Shown one piece after another: positions 15,651 to 23,254 of a stretch of 64,000 bases of DNA. The notes beneath the pieces are model-generated. The model was not told where the DNA came from, did no database searches, and saw nothing but the letters and a program-made list of their open reading frames with translations. Made by a program: the position numbers and the translations under genes. The stretch's first letter is position 1. Every line of letters starts with the position of its first letter. Source of the DNA: Maricaulis sp034670125 (GTDB lineage: Bacteria > Pseudomonadota > Alphaproteobacteria > Caulobacterales > Maricaulaceae); contig NZ_JAXMOC010000011.1 of assembly GCF_034670125.1 (NCBI RefSeq), positions 1-64,000 of the forward strand, written 5' to 3'.

Positions 15651-17537
15651 ATGTTGCACATCAATGATCTCACCTATCGCATTGAAGGGCGGATGCTCTT
15701 TGATCAGGCGACGCTCTTCCTGCCGGCCAGGACCAAGATGGGTCTGGTGGGGCGCAACGGGACGGGCAAATCGACCCTGTTCCGCCTGATCCGTGGCGAG
15801 ATCGGCTCGGAGGGCGGCGATACCAGCGTGCAAAAGGGGGCCCGTGTCGGTTCGGTGGCCCAGGAAGCACCGGGCGGCGATGACAGCCTGATCGATGTGG
15901 TGATGGCCGCCGATACCGAGCGCGCCGCCCTGCTGGCCGAAGCCGAGACCGCGACCGAACCCAATCGCATCGCCGAGATCCAGACCCGGCTGGCCGATAT
16001 CGACAGTCACACCGCCGAAGCCCGCGCCGGCTCCATTCTCGCCGGGCTGGGCTTTACCGGTGAGGAGCAGCGCCGGCCGTGCCGGGAGTTCTCAGGTGGC
16101 TGGCGGATGCGCGTGGCCCTGGCGGCGACCCTGTTCGCCCGGCCCGACCTGTTGCTGCTCGACGAGCCGACCAACTATCTCGACCTGGAAGGGGTGATGT
16201 GGCTGCAGGCCTATCTCAAGACCTTCCCCGGCGCCGCCCTGGTGATCTCGCACGACCGCGACCTGCTGAACGGCGCCATGCAGAAGATCGCCCATCTCAA
16301 ACAGGGCAAGCTGACCGTCTGGGATGGCGGCTATGATGATTTCGAAAAGGCGCTGGCGGAGCGACAACGCCTGCAGATGAAGATGGTCGAGAAGCAGGAG
16401 GTCGAACGACGCCACCTGCAATCCTTCGTCGACCGTTTCAAGGCCAAGGCCTCAAAGGCCAAACAGGCCCAATCGCGGGTCAAGCGGCTGGAGAAAATGC
16501 AGATCGTGGCGACCCAGGTCGAAGACCCGGTGGCGCCCTTCAACTTCCCCAGCCCGCAGCGCCGCATGGCGCCGCCGATCGTCCGCATGGTCAATCTCCA
16601 GGCCGGCTATGCGCCGGGCAAGCCGGTGCTGCGCGACGTCAATCTCAATATCGACACCGAGGACCGGATCGGCATTCTCGGCCGCAATGGCGCCGGCAAG
16701 TCGACCATGGCGAAACTCCTGTGCGACCGGCTGGCGCCGCTGGACGGGCATCTGCGCAAGCACAAGAAGATGCAGATCGCCTATTTCGCCCAGCACCAGA
16801 TCGACAGCCTGTCACCGGAGATGTCGGCCTATCAGCACATCATCGAGCTGATGCCCGACGCCACCGAGGCCCAGCGCCGGGCCCGGCTGGCGACGTTCGG
16901 CCTGCCCGGCGACCGTCAGGAAACCCCGGCCGACACGCTGTCGGGCGGCGAGAAGGCGCGCCTCCTGTTCAACCTGATCACCTTTGAGGGCCCGCACCTC
17001 CTCATCCTCGACGAGCCGACCAACCATCTCGACATGGACAGCCGCGCCGCCCTGATCCAGGCGATCAATGAGTATGAAGGCGCCGTAGTCCTGATCTCGC
17101 ACGACCGGCATCTGATCGAGAGCTGTGTCGACCGGCTCTGGGTGATCGGCGATGGCACGGTCAAACCCTATGACGAGGATATCGAGACCTATCGCCAGTC
17201 CCTGCTCGGCCGCGCGCCCAAGGACGGCCCCAAGAAGAAGACCGCCGCCACCGACGAAAAGAGCGTCGCCCGCCGCTCCGCCGCCGACCAGCGCAAGGCG
17301 CTCAAACCCCTGCGCGACGAGATCGCCCGCTGGGACAAGGAGGCCGACCGCCTGCGCGGCATCATCGCCGTCATCGACAAGGGCCTCGCCGCCCCCGGTC
17401 TCTATCAAAAAGACCCCAAGACTGCGACCGACCTCCAGATCAAGCGCGCCAAAGCCGTCGATCTGCTGGATGCGGCGGAGTTGAGCTGGCTGGAGGCGGA
17501 AGAAAAGCTGGAAGCGGCGCAGGCGGGCGAGGTCTGA
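15651..17537 (+). CDS. ABC-F family ATPase (YheS-like)
   Basis: This soluble protein has two ATP-binding cassettes and no membrane domain, at 628 residues. The first Walker A is GRNGTGKST (~37) with signature FSGGWRMR and LLLLDEPTNYLD; the second is GRNGAGKST (~349) with LSGGEKARLL and LLILDEPTNHLD. Between them lies the charged P-site tRNA interaction linker (KAKASKAKQAQSRVKRLEKM). A C-terminal coiled coil (~540-620) follows. ABC-F factors act on the ribosome; the overall pattern is closest to YheS among those I know, more than to EttA or Uup. No strong ribosome binding site is seen before the ATG. Confidence 0.9.
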   Translation: MLHINDLTYRIEGRMLFDQATLFLPARTKMGLVGRNGTGKSTLFRLIRGEIGSEGGDTSVQKGARVGSVAQEAPGGDDSLIDVVMAADTERAALLAEAETATEPNRIAEIQTRLADIDSHTAEARAGSILAGLGFTGEEQRRPCREFSGGWRMRVALAATLFARPDLLLLDEPTNYLDLEGVMWLQAYLKTFPGAALVISHDRDLLNGAMQKIAHLKQGKLTVWDGGYDDFEKALAERQRLQMKMVEKQEVERRHLQSFVDRFKAKASKAKQAQSRVKRLEKMQIVATQVEDPVAPFNFPSPQRRMAPPIVRMVNLQAGYAPGKPVLRDVNLNIDTEDRIGILGRNGAGKSTMAKLLCDRLAPLDGHLRKHKKMQIAYFAQHQIDSLSPEMSAYQHIIELMPDATEAQRRARLATFGLPGDRQETPADTLSGGEKARLLFNLITFEGPHLLILDEPTNHLDMDSRAALIQAINEYEGAVVLISHDRHLIESCVDRLWVIGDGTVKPYDEDIETYRQSLLGRAPKDGPKKKTAATDEKSVARRSAADQRKALKPLRDEIARWDKEADRLRGIIAVIDKGLAAPGLYQKDPKTATDLQIKRAKAVDLLDAAELSWLEAEEKLEAAQAGEV

Positions 17538-17600
17538 ATTCCCTTGTTTTCAGGGACTTCGAACCCCATTCGTCCCATTAAGAAACCATTCGTACCTGCT

Positions 17601-17615
17601 CTCATATAATATGAG
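17601..17615 (+). promoter_or_regulatory. Palindromic -10 region before two small genes
   Basis: CTCATAT-A-ATATGAG is a perfect 15-base palindrome that contains a consensus TATAAT at 17605-17610. No good -35 element stands 17 bases upstream. A start near 17617 would give a leader of about 25 bases to the ATG at 17642. The palindrome could also be an operator. Confidence 0.45.
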
Positions 17616-17641
17616 CTCACAGGAATGAGGTGGATGGATCT

Positions 17642-17791
17642 ATGGGATCCGACGGCGCGCTGCCGGGCGTCATTCACCACTGGTTTGATGGCCCGGTGGC
17701 CCATAACCCGAACGACATGCCCCGTGCCTTGCGTCCCGGAGCCGGCAAGTTTGCGGGCCTACCTGCGCGGCCGGACGGGAGCGGGTCATGA
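17642..17791 (+). CDS. Possible small protein, 49 residues, unknown
   Basis: This short frame begins MGSDGALPGVIHHWFDGPV and ends ARPDGSGS. I could not match it to any family. Three features argue that it is real: GAGGTGG (17627-17633) at 8-base spacing from the ATG, a perfect TATAAT about 30 bases upstream, and a TGA that overlaps the next ATG as ATGA. Against it, the sequence is polar, rich in Gly, Pro and Arg, and has no recognisable fold. It may be a leader peptide or a small protein coupled to the following gene. Confidence 0.42.
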   Translation: MGSDGALPGVIHHWFDGPVAHNPNDMPRALRPGAGKFAGLPARPDGSGS

Positions 17792-18102
17792 AGGTCGAAG
17801 GATCGCTGCCGCCCCGCCCCGCCGGTTTTCGCAAACAGTCCAGCCCCCTGAAGCCGGGCCCGGCCGCCTCGCGGCCGGATCACAGCTTTCACAGTCCTGA
17901 CGAGATCCGGGTCGATGTCGTCATGCCCACCGACGCGGATTCGCATGATGATGCGTCGCTGGACGCAGAAGACGATGAAAGCCTGTTGAGCCGCGAGGAT
18001 GCGCTATCGACCGCCGAAGCTGTGGGTAGCTGGCTGGCGCGTGATGCGCTGTCCCTGACCGGCCATCACGTTGCCCGGCTGCAGCATCTGTTCGCCGGTT
18101 GA
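17788..18102 (+). CDS. Hypothetical acidic protein, 104 residues
   Basis: I do not recognise this protein. The N-terminal third is basic and Pro-rich (PPRPAGFRKQSSPLKPGP). The middle (residues ~45-70) is strongly acidic (DADSHDDASLDAEDDES). The C-terminus (~70-104) looks helical (ALSTAEAVGSWLARDALSL). It has no signal peptide or membrane segment. Its ATG overlaps the stop of the 49-residue frame upstream, suggesting coupling. The gene ends 8 bases before the convergent inhibitor gene. Confidence 0.55.
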   Translation: MKVEGSLPPRPAGFRKQSSPLKPGPAASRPDHSFHSPDEIRVDVVMPTDADSHDDASLDAEDDESLLSREDALSTAEAVGSWLARDALSLTGHHVARLQHLFAG

Positions 18103-18110
18103 GGCCAGCT

Positions 18111-18467
18111 TCAGCCGCAGGCCATGCTTTCCACGACATCATGTTCATTGACGCGGATGGTCAGCCGGTCTGGGCGGTAGTCCATGGTCACGACCGAGTT
18201 GGGACCGACGACCCTGTAGGTCTCCGGCATCGCCGCATGCGAGACCGCGACGCGCGGCTGGCCGACATAATGCTGCAGGTTTTCCATGCCACATGTGCCG
18301 GTGATCGGTGCGCGGACCTCGCTGTCCTGCACGTCTTCGGCAGCGCCCAGCGGCGGCAGCTCAGCGACGGCCTGCGGCGGTGCGACTTGGCCGCGTCCGG
18401 TCAGACCGCAGCCGGTCAGGCCCGCACCAACCAGCGAACAGGCCAGCACAATCAAAACGGCTCTCAT
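18111..18467 (-). CDS. I78-family peptidase inhibitor-like lipoprotein
   Basis: This 118-residue lipoprotein precursor has a hydrophobic stretch, VLIVLACSLVGAGLTGCG, that ends in a lipobox cysteine. The C-terminal half matches the I78 inhibitor family: CGMENLQHYVGQ, the strand VVTMDYRPDRLTI and a final CG, giving two cysteines likely bridged. I78 proteins inhibit serine peptidases such as subtilases. The gene lies 13 bases after a paralogue with the same layout. The start is the ATG at 18467, with only a weak site (GAGTGG). Confidence 0.8.
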   Translation of the reverse strand: MRAVLIVLACSLVGAGLTGCGLTGRGQVAPPQAVAELPPLGAAEDVQDSEVRAPITGTCGMENLQHYVGQPRVAVSHAAMPETYRVVGPNSVVTMDYRPDRLTIRVNEHDVVESMACG

Positions 18468-18480
18468 CGGCACCACTCGC

Positions 18481-18816
18481 TCAACCACACCAGGGCCGCA
18501 GGATGACACCCGCCTCGTCGAGGTCAAGATTGAGCCGTTCGCGGCGATAGTCGCGGGTGATCGGCATGCCCGGATGGATGACCCGGATATTGCCGTGCAG
18601 GGTTTCCAGATCGACCTCTTCGATCCGCTGGCCGACCAGATAGCCCATCGCGCTGGCGCCGCACCAGGCGTTCGGGTCGACGCTGTTATCGCCCACCGAG
18701 TCGTCCGCAAAGTCCGGCGCCGGCATGACGGAATCACCGCCATCAATGGCACTGCCACCGGTGGTGCAGGCGGCGACGGACAGCCCGGCCAGCGCAATCA
18801 GCAAATAACGTGTCAT
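18481..18816 (-). CDS. I78-family peptidase inhibitor-like lipoprotein
   Basis: This 111-residue protein starts MTRYLLIALAGLSVAACT, a lipoprotein signal with the acylated Cys at residue 17. The I78 fold is visible from WCGASAMGYLVGQ to the closing WCG, with IRVIHPGMPITRDYRRERL as the inhibitory-loop side. The ATG at 18816 follows GGGAGAAGAA and overlaps the holC stop (ATGA). It is a tandem paralogue of the 18111 gene. The target peptidase is unknown; the secreted M28 peptidase nearby is a metalloenzyme, so it is not an obvious partner. Confidence 0.82.
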   Translation of the reverse strand: MTRYLLIALAGLSVAACTTGGSAIDGGDSVMPAPDFADDSVGDNSVDPNAWCGASAMGYLVGQRIEEVDLETLHGNIRVIHPGMPITRDYRRERLNLDLDEAGVILRPWCG

Positions 18817-19265
18817 GCCTTCTTCTCCCATCGACCTTCCGGCGATTGGCGCCAGTAGGATACCGTGCATCCCTCACCCGATGCCTTCTTCCACAACGCG
18901 CGGGCATCGGTCACGGCCATCTCGTCCTGCCCGTCAAACATGACAATCATGCGGTCAAAGGATGACGGTTTTTCGGGTTCGGCGCCATCGAGCAGGAAGA
19001 GGCAATGGGCGCCGTTGGGATTGGCTTCGTCTTCGGCAATGAGAACCGGTTGGCGCTCGGGCGAACCCGCCTCGACCTGACCATGGGGCAGGAATGAGTC
19101 GTCGCGCCAGGTCCACAAGAGCTGGTCGATCGCCTCGCGGCGCTTGGCATCGGGCGAGCGCACCAGCGCCCGCCAGCCACGGGCCAGCGTTTTTTCCAGC
19201 AACTCCGGCAGGACCTCGTCCAGCGAGGACCGTTCGAGATGGTAGAACCAGAGATCGCCGCTCAT
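18813..19265 (-). CDS. holC: DNA polymerase III chi subunit
   Basis: Chi links the clamp loader to single-stranded-DNA-binding protein in the replisome. The 150-residue protein begins DLWFYHLERSSLDEVLPELL and includes RGWRALVRSPDAKRREAID and LWTWRDDSFLPHG, the conserved HolC blocks. The GA..LFLLDG and MFDG segments follow, as in the family. It lies between pepA (upstream on the same strand) and the I78 genes, and pepA-holC adjacency is common in proteobacteria. GGAGAGGACG precedes the ATG. A terminator after pepA suggests holC uses its own promoter or read-through. Confidence 0.9.
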   Translation of the reverse strand: MSGDLWFYHLERSSLDEVLPELLEKTLARGWRALVRSPDAKRREAIDQLLWTWRDDSFLPHGQVEAGSPERQPVLIAEDEANPNGAHCLFLLDGAEPEKPSSFDRMIVMFDGQDEMAVTDARALWKKASGEGCTVSYWRQSPEGRWEKKA

Positions 19266-19292
19266 CGTCCTCTCCGACAGCCGATACGAAAA

Positions 19293-19313
19293 GGGCGGCC
19301 GCGCGGGCCGCCC
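19293..19313 (-). terminator. Probable terminator after pepA
   Basis: GGGCGGCC and GGCCGCCC form a perfect 8-bp GC stem with a 5-base loop. On the minus strand it is followed by TTTTCG. It begins 16 bases after the pepA stop. The U-tract is short, so read-through into holC is likely. Confidence 0.65.
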
Positions 19314-19328
19314 TGATCAGCGAAGGGC

Positions 19329-20813
19329 TCAGCCCTCGTAATTGTCGCGCACGAAACGGTCGAGGATGCGCACACCCCAGCCCGTGCCCCAGCTCGGCTG
19401 GCGCGGATCATCCTTGCCGCCCATGCCGCCCATCGCCGTGCCGGCAATGTCGATATGGCACCAGGGCTTGTCATTGACGAAGCATTTCAGGAATTCCGCC
19501 GCCGAGATCGAACCGGCGAGACGGCCCTCGCCGACATTCTTGATGTCGGCATTCTTGGTCTCGATGTGCTTTTCATAGTCCGGGCCGAGCGGCATGCGCC
19601 AGACCGGCTCGTCGGAAGCATCACCGGCCGAGGACAGCTGGGCCGCGATCTCGTCGGAATTGGTGAAGATACCGGCGCGGGTATTGCCAAGACCGATCAG
19701 GATGGCGCCGGTGAGGGTCGCCAGGTCGATGATCAGCTTGGGATCGAAACGGTCCTGCGCGTACCACAACACATCGGCCAGCACGAGGCGGCCTTCGGCG
19801 TCGGTGTTGAGGATCTCGATCGTGGTGCCGGACATCGCGGTGACAATGTCACCCGGACGCTGGGCATTGCCGTCCGGCATATTCTCGACCAGGCCGACAA
19901 TGCCGATCGCATTGACATTGGCCTTGCGTCCGGCGAGCGCACGCATCAGGCCAACCACGGCAGCCGAGCCACCCATGTCGCCGCGCATCTCGTCCATGCC
20001 GGCACCCGGCTTCAGCGAGATGCCGCCACTGTCAAAGGTCAGGCCCTTGCCGACGAACAGGAGCGGCTTTTCGCCTTCCTTGCCGCCGGACCATTTCATG
20101 ATCGCGATCTTGCTTTCGAATTCCGACGCCTGGCCAACACCCAGAAGCGCGCCCATGCCCAGCTCGGTCATCTGCACTTCGTCGAGGATCTCGATCTCCA
20201 GCCCGCACTCGGCCATGCCCTCGATCTTCTTGGCATAGGTTTCCGGGTTGAGGATGTTCGGCGGCAGATTGGTGACTTCGCGGGCCAGGTCGACACCGTC
20301 GGCCACAGCGCCCCAGCCAGCCCAGGCCGCCTTGGCGCCTTCGACGTCGGCGACAGCGATGACGAGTTCGGTCAGGGACGGCTTTTGCTCGTCCTTCAGC
20401 TTGGTGCGGAACTGATCGTAGCGGTACGAAGCCAGACGGGCACCGAGACCGGCACGCGCAGCGCCGTCGCCATCGGTCTCGCCGTCAAACTGGATCGACA
20501 GGCGGGTCTCGCCGCTGATCAGCAGCTTGGCAACCACAGCCGCGGCGGCCTTCTCGAGGGTCGAGCCGGTTCGCTTGTCCTTGTCACCCAGACCGAACAG
20601 CACGACGCGGCTGGCCGAGCTGCCCGACGGGGCCATGATTTCCAGCGTCTGTGACGGCTTGCCGGCAAAGCGTGAAGCGGCAATGGCGCGTTTGACCGCC
20701 CCGCCCGAGGACGCGTCGATCGCTTCGGCGGCCGGCGACAGAACCGCGTCTGCGTAGACCGGCACGGCAATCGCGCCGGCAGCACTCGGAGCGGCAGCGA
20801 ATTCGATTTTCAT
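19329..20813 (-). CDS. pepA: Leucyl aminopeptidase (M17)
   Basis: This cytosolic di-metal aminopeptidase forms hexamers and removes N-terminal residues. At 494 residues it matches the family. The C-terminal catalytic domain holds the metal ligands in VGKGLTFDSGGISLKP, MRGDMGGSAAV and the signature NTDAEGRLVLADVL. The start is the ATG at 20813 after GAGGGAATACC; a longer frame adds 16 unlikely residues. It is divergent from lptF, a common arrangement. Some PepA proteins also bind DNA; nothing here tests that. Confidence 0.95.
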   Translation of the reverse strand: MKIEFAAAPSAAGAIAVPVYADAVLSPAAEAIDASSGGAVKRAIAASRFAGKPSQTLEIMAPSGSSASRVVLFGLGDKDKRTGSTLEKAAAAVVAKLLISGETRLSIQFDGETDGDGAARAGLGARLASYRYDQFRTKLKDEQKPSLTELVIAVADVEGAKAAWAGWGAVADGVDLAREVTNLPPNILNPETYAKKIEGMAECGLEIEILDEVQMTELGMGALLGVGQASEFESKIAIMKWSGGKEGEKPLLFVGKGLTFDSGGISLKPGAGMDEMRGDMGGSAAVVGLMRALAGRKANVNAIGIVGLVENMPDGNAQRPGDIVTAMSGTTIEILNTDAEGRLVLADVLWYAQDRFDPKLIIDLATLTGAILIGLGNTRAGIFTNSDEIAAQLSSAGDASDEPVWRMPLGPDYEKHIETKNADIKNVGEGRLAGSISAAEFLKCFVNDKPWCHIDIAGTAMGGMGGKDDPRQPSWGTGWGVRILDRFVRDNYEG

Positions 20814-20955
20814 GGTATTCCCTCTCATCCAGTCGCGTTTGGTGATTGTTCGGTGCGCCAAAGGTCTGCACCCGGCGCCGAAAACTTGTGTCGCGGAAGT
20901 GGTATCCGATCACGACGTGAGATAGAAGGCTGAACGCGCAGCACAAGCCGGCTTC

Positions 20956-22077
20956 ATGATTCTCGTTCAGCGGTATTTCTTCAACCAGTTGCTCTGGCCG
21001 TTCATGACGGCGATTGCAGCCTTTGCCGGCCTGGCCCTGCTGACGCAGAGCCTGTCGAATGTCGACCTCGTGTCCGGCTATTCGGAGACCGCGCTGACCT
21101 TCATCAAGGTGACCGCGCTCGCCCTGCCGCACCTGACCGCCCTGCTCGTTCCGATCGCGCTGTTTGTTGCCGTGCTGTCCAGCCTTAACCGACTGACCGG
21201 CGATAGTGAGTTGGTGATTGCATCCGCCGCCGGCGTGAGTCGATTCGGACTGCTGTCGCCGATCATCCGGCTGGGCGTCTACGTGCTTATCGCCAACCTG
21301 GCCGTGAACCTGCTGCTGCAACCGGTCGCCTATCGCGAGATGCGCCGCTCGCTGCACACGCTGCGCTCGGACGTCGCCGCCAGCCTGGTGACACCGGGGG
21401 CCTTTTCCCAACTCGGGCAGGGTGTCACCATCTATGCCCGCGAGCGGAGCCGCGACGGTCGCATGCAGGACATCCTGATCCATGACAGCCGCGGCACCGA
21501 CGGCGCGTCGACCTATTCCGCCCGCGAAGGTGTGGTGGTGCGCTCCGGCGAACGCTCGGCCATGGTGCTGATTGACGGCAATCTGCAACAGATCGATTCC
21601 GCCGGAGAACTCTACTACGCGAATTTCGACCGCTACGAGTTCGATCTGGGAGAGTTTGTCGGACCGGCCGATGCGATGTTCTTCAAGGAATCGGACCGCT
21701 ACCTGCACGAACTCCTCTGGCCGTCCGCCGCCGAAGTGGCCCGGACCGGGGGTCCCGAGCGCGCCTGGGCGGAGGCCCACTACCGCCTGTCCGGCCCGCT
21801 CTACAATCTCGCTTTCGCCATTATCGCCGCCGCCTGCTTCCTGGCTGGCGACCATTCCCGGATGGGCTATGGCCGGCGGGTCATGATGGCCGTCGGCGCC
21901 GGACTGACGCTGCGCCTGGTCGGTTTCGCGATGCAGTCGGCGAGCGCTGATGATGCTGCCATGAATGCGGCCCAGTACCTTGTACCGGTGATCGGCATGG
22001 TCGGAGGGCTGGCAGTGATCTACTGGCCGGCCCGCAGCCGTCCCGGCCAAAATGCCCCGACGGAGGCCCGCGCATGA
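20956..22077 (+). CDS. lptF: LPS export permease LptF
   Basis: LptF is one of two permease subunits of the inner-membrane LptB2FG transporter that extracts LPS. The 373-residue protein has six transmembrane helices, three before (~10-115) and three after (~270-365) a periplasmic beta-jellyroll domain, and begins ILVQRYFFNQLLWPF. The coupling-helix region reads NRLTGDSELVIASAAGVS, which fits the LptB contact. The stop overlaps the lptG start (ATGA). It heads the lptF-lptG-lptD-surA-pdxA-rsmA series. Confidence 0.94.
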   Translation: MILVQRYFFNQLLWPFMTAIAAFAGLALLTQSLSNVDLVSGYSETALTFIKVTALALPHLTALLVPIALFVAVLSSLNRLTGDSELVIASAAGVSRFGLLSPIIRLGVYVLIANLAVNLLLQPVAYREMRRSLHTLRSDVAASLVTPGAFSQLGQGVTIYARERSRDGRMQDILIHDSRGTDGASTYSAREGVVVRSGERSAMVLIDGNLQQIDSAGELYYANFDRYEFDLGEFVGPADAMFFKESDRYLHELLWPSAAEVARTGGPERAWAEAHYRLSGPLYNLAFAIIAAACFLAGDHSRMGYGRRVMMAVGAGLTLRLVGFAMQSASADDAAMNAAQYLVPVIGMVGGLAVIYWPARSRPGQNAPTEARA

Positions 22078-23171
22078 TCGCCGGTCGCCTCAATCGCTAC
22101 ATGGCCAGCCAGACGGCCGGGGGTTTGCTACTCGCCTTCCTGACCATCGCGACGGTGATCATCCTGGTGGACTTCGTCGAGCAGTCGCGCGCCGTTGGCA
22201 CCCGGGTCGACGTCTCGACCCTCGACCTGCTCGGCCTGACATTGCTACGCGCTCCCGCCCTACTTGAGAGCACGCTGCCATTTGTCTTCCTGTTTGGCAC
22301 GCTCACCTCCCTGTTCCGGCTGAACCGGTCGAGCGAGCTGATCGTGATGCGGGCCTCAGGCATTTCGGCCTGGCGGATCCTGACGGCACCCATGGTGCTG
22401 GCGGTCGCGATCGGGATCATTGGGGCTGTCGGGTTGAACCCGCTCGCCGCCACACTGAATGCCGAGTTCGAGGCGCGTCGCGACAGCCTGATGAATGTCC
22501 GCCAGGTTCAAGGCGCCGAACAATCGGTTTGGCTGCGCGAGACCAATATCGATGGCTTCACGGTCATCGCGGCCACCCAGCTCGAGGAAGCCCGACAGGT
22601 ATTGCGAAACCCGGTCTTCCTGCAGTTCGCCGAAGATGAATCCGGAACACCCCGGCTGGAACGGCGCATCGACGCGCAATCGGCAGAATTGCGGGCCGGC
22701 TTCTGGGAGATCACGGGTGCCATTGAACGCACACCGACGCCGTCCCGCCTCGACCTTGGTGCGATCAGCATGCCGACATCGATCAATCGACAGGCCCTGT
22801 TCGAACGGGCCCGCTCGGCCGAGGGTGTCGCCTTCTGGGACCTGCCGCGCCTGATCGCGTCCGCCCGCGAAGCCGGCCTTGCCACACAACGCTATGAATT
22901 GCGCCTGCACGCCCTGCTGGCCCTGCCCCTGACGCTGCTGGCCTCGACCCTTATCGCGGCCGCCGCGACCCTGCGCCTGCACCGGCTGGGCGGCGCCGCC
23001 GCCTTCGCCATGGCCGGCGGGATTGCAGGCTTTGTCATGTTCTTCTTCCAGGAGATGCTGAGCTCCTTCGGGGTCTCCGGCGCGCTGCCACCCGCGACAG
23101 CGGCCTGGTCGGCCCCGGCCCTGACCGCGTTGCTGGCACTGATCTATATCGCTTCGACCGAAGACGGTTGA
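22074..23171 (+). CDS. lptG: LPS export permease LptG
   Basis: This is the partner permease of LptF, at 365 residues with the same six-helix, jellyroll layout. It begins LNRYMASQTAGGLLLAFLT, and the coupling-helix region is RLNRSSELIVMRASGISAW. The periplasmic part includes VWLRETNIDGFTVIAA. The ATG overlaps the lptF stop with GGAGG upstream. The next reliable gene, lptD, begins 84 bases later. Together with lptD, the window supplies the inner-membrane permeases and the outer-membrane translocon of LPS transport. Confidence 0.94.
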   Translation: MIAGRLNRYMASQTAGGLLLAFLTIATVIILVDFVEQSRAVGTRVDVSTLDLLGLTLLRAPALLESTLPFVFLFGTLTSLFRLNRSSELIVMRASGISAWRILTAPMVLAVAIGIIGAVGLNPLAATLNAEFEARRDSLMNVRQVQGAEQSVWLRETNIDGFTVIAATQLEEARQVLRNPVFLQFAEDESGTPRLERRIDAQSAELRAGFWEITGAIERTPTPSRLDLGAISMPTSINRQALFERARSAEGVAFWDLPRLIASAREAGLATQRYELRLHALLALPLTLLASTLIAAAATLRLHRLGGAAAFAMAGGIAGFVMFFFQEMLSSFGVSGALPPATAAWSAPALTALLALIYIASTEDG

Positions 23172-23254
23172 TGGCGTGGACGATGCCCCCGGCATCGGCT
23201 AGTCATGAGTATGACCCGCCTGCGGGGGCCGGGAGACCAGAGGGAGTGACGCGC

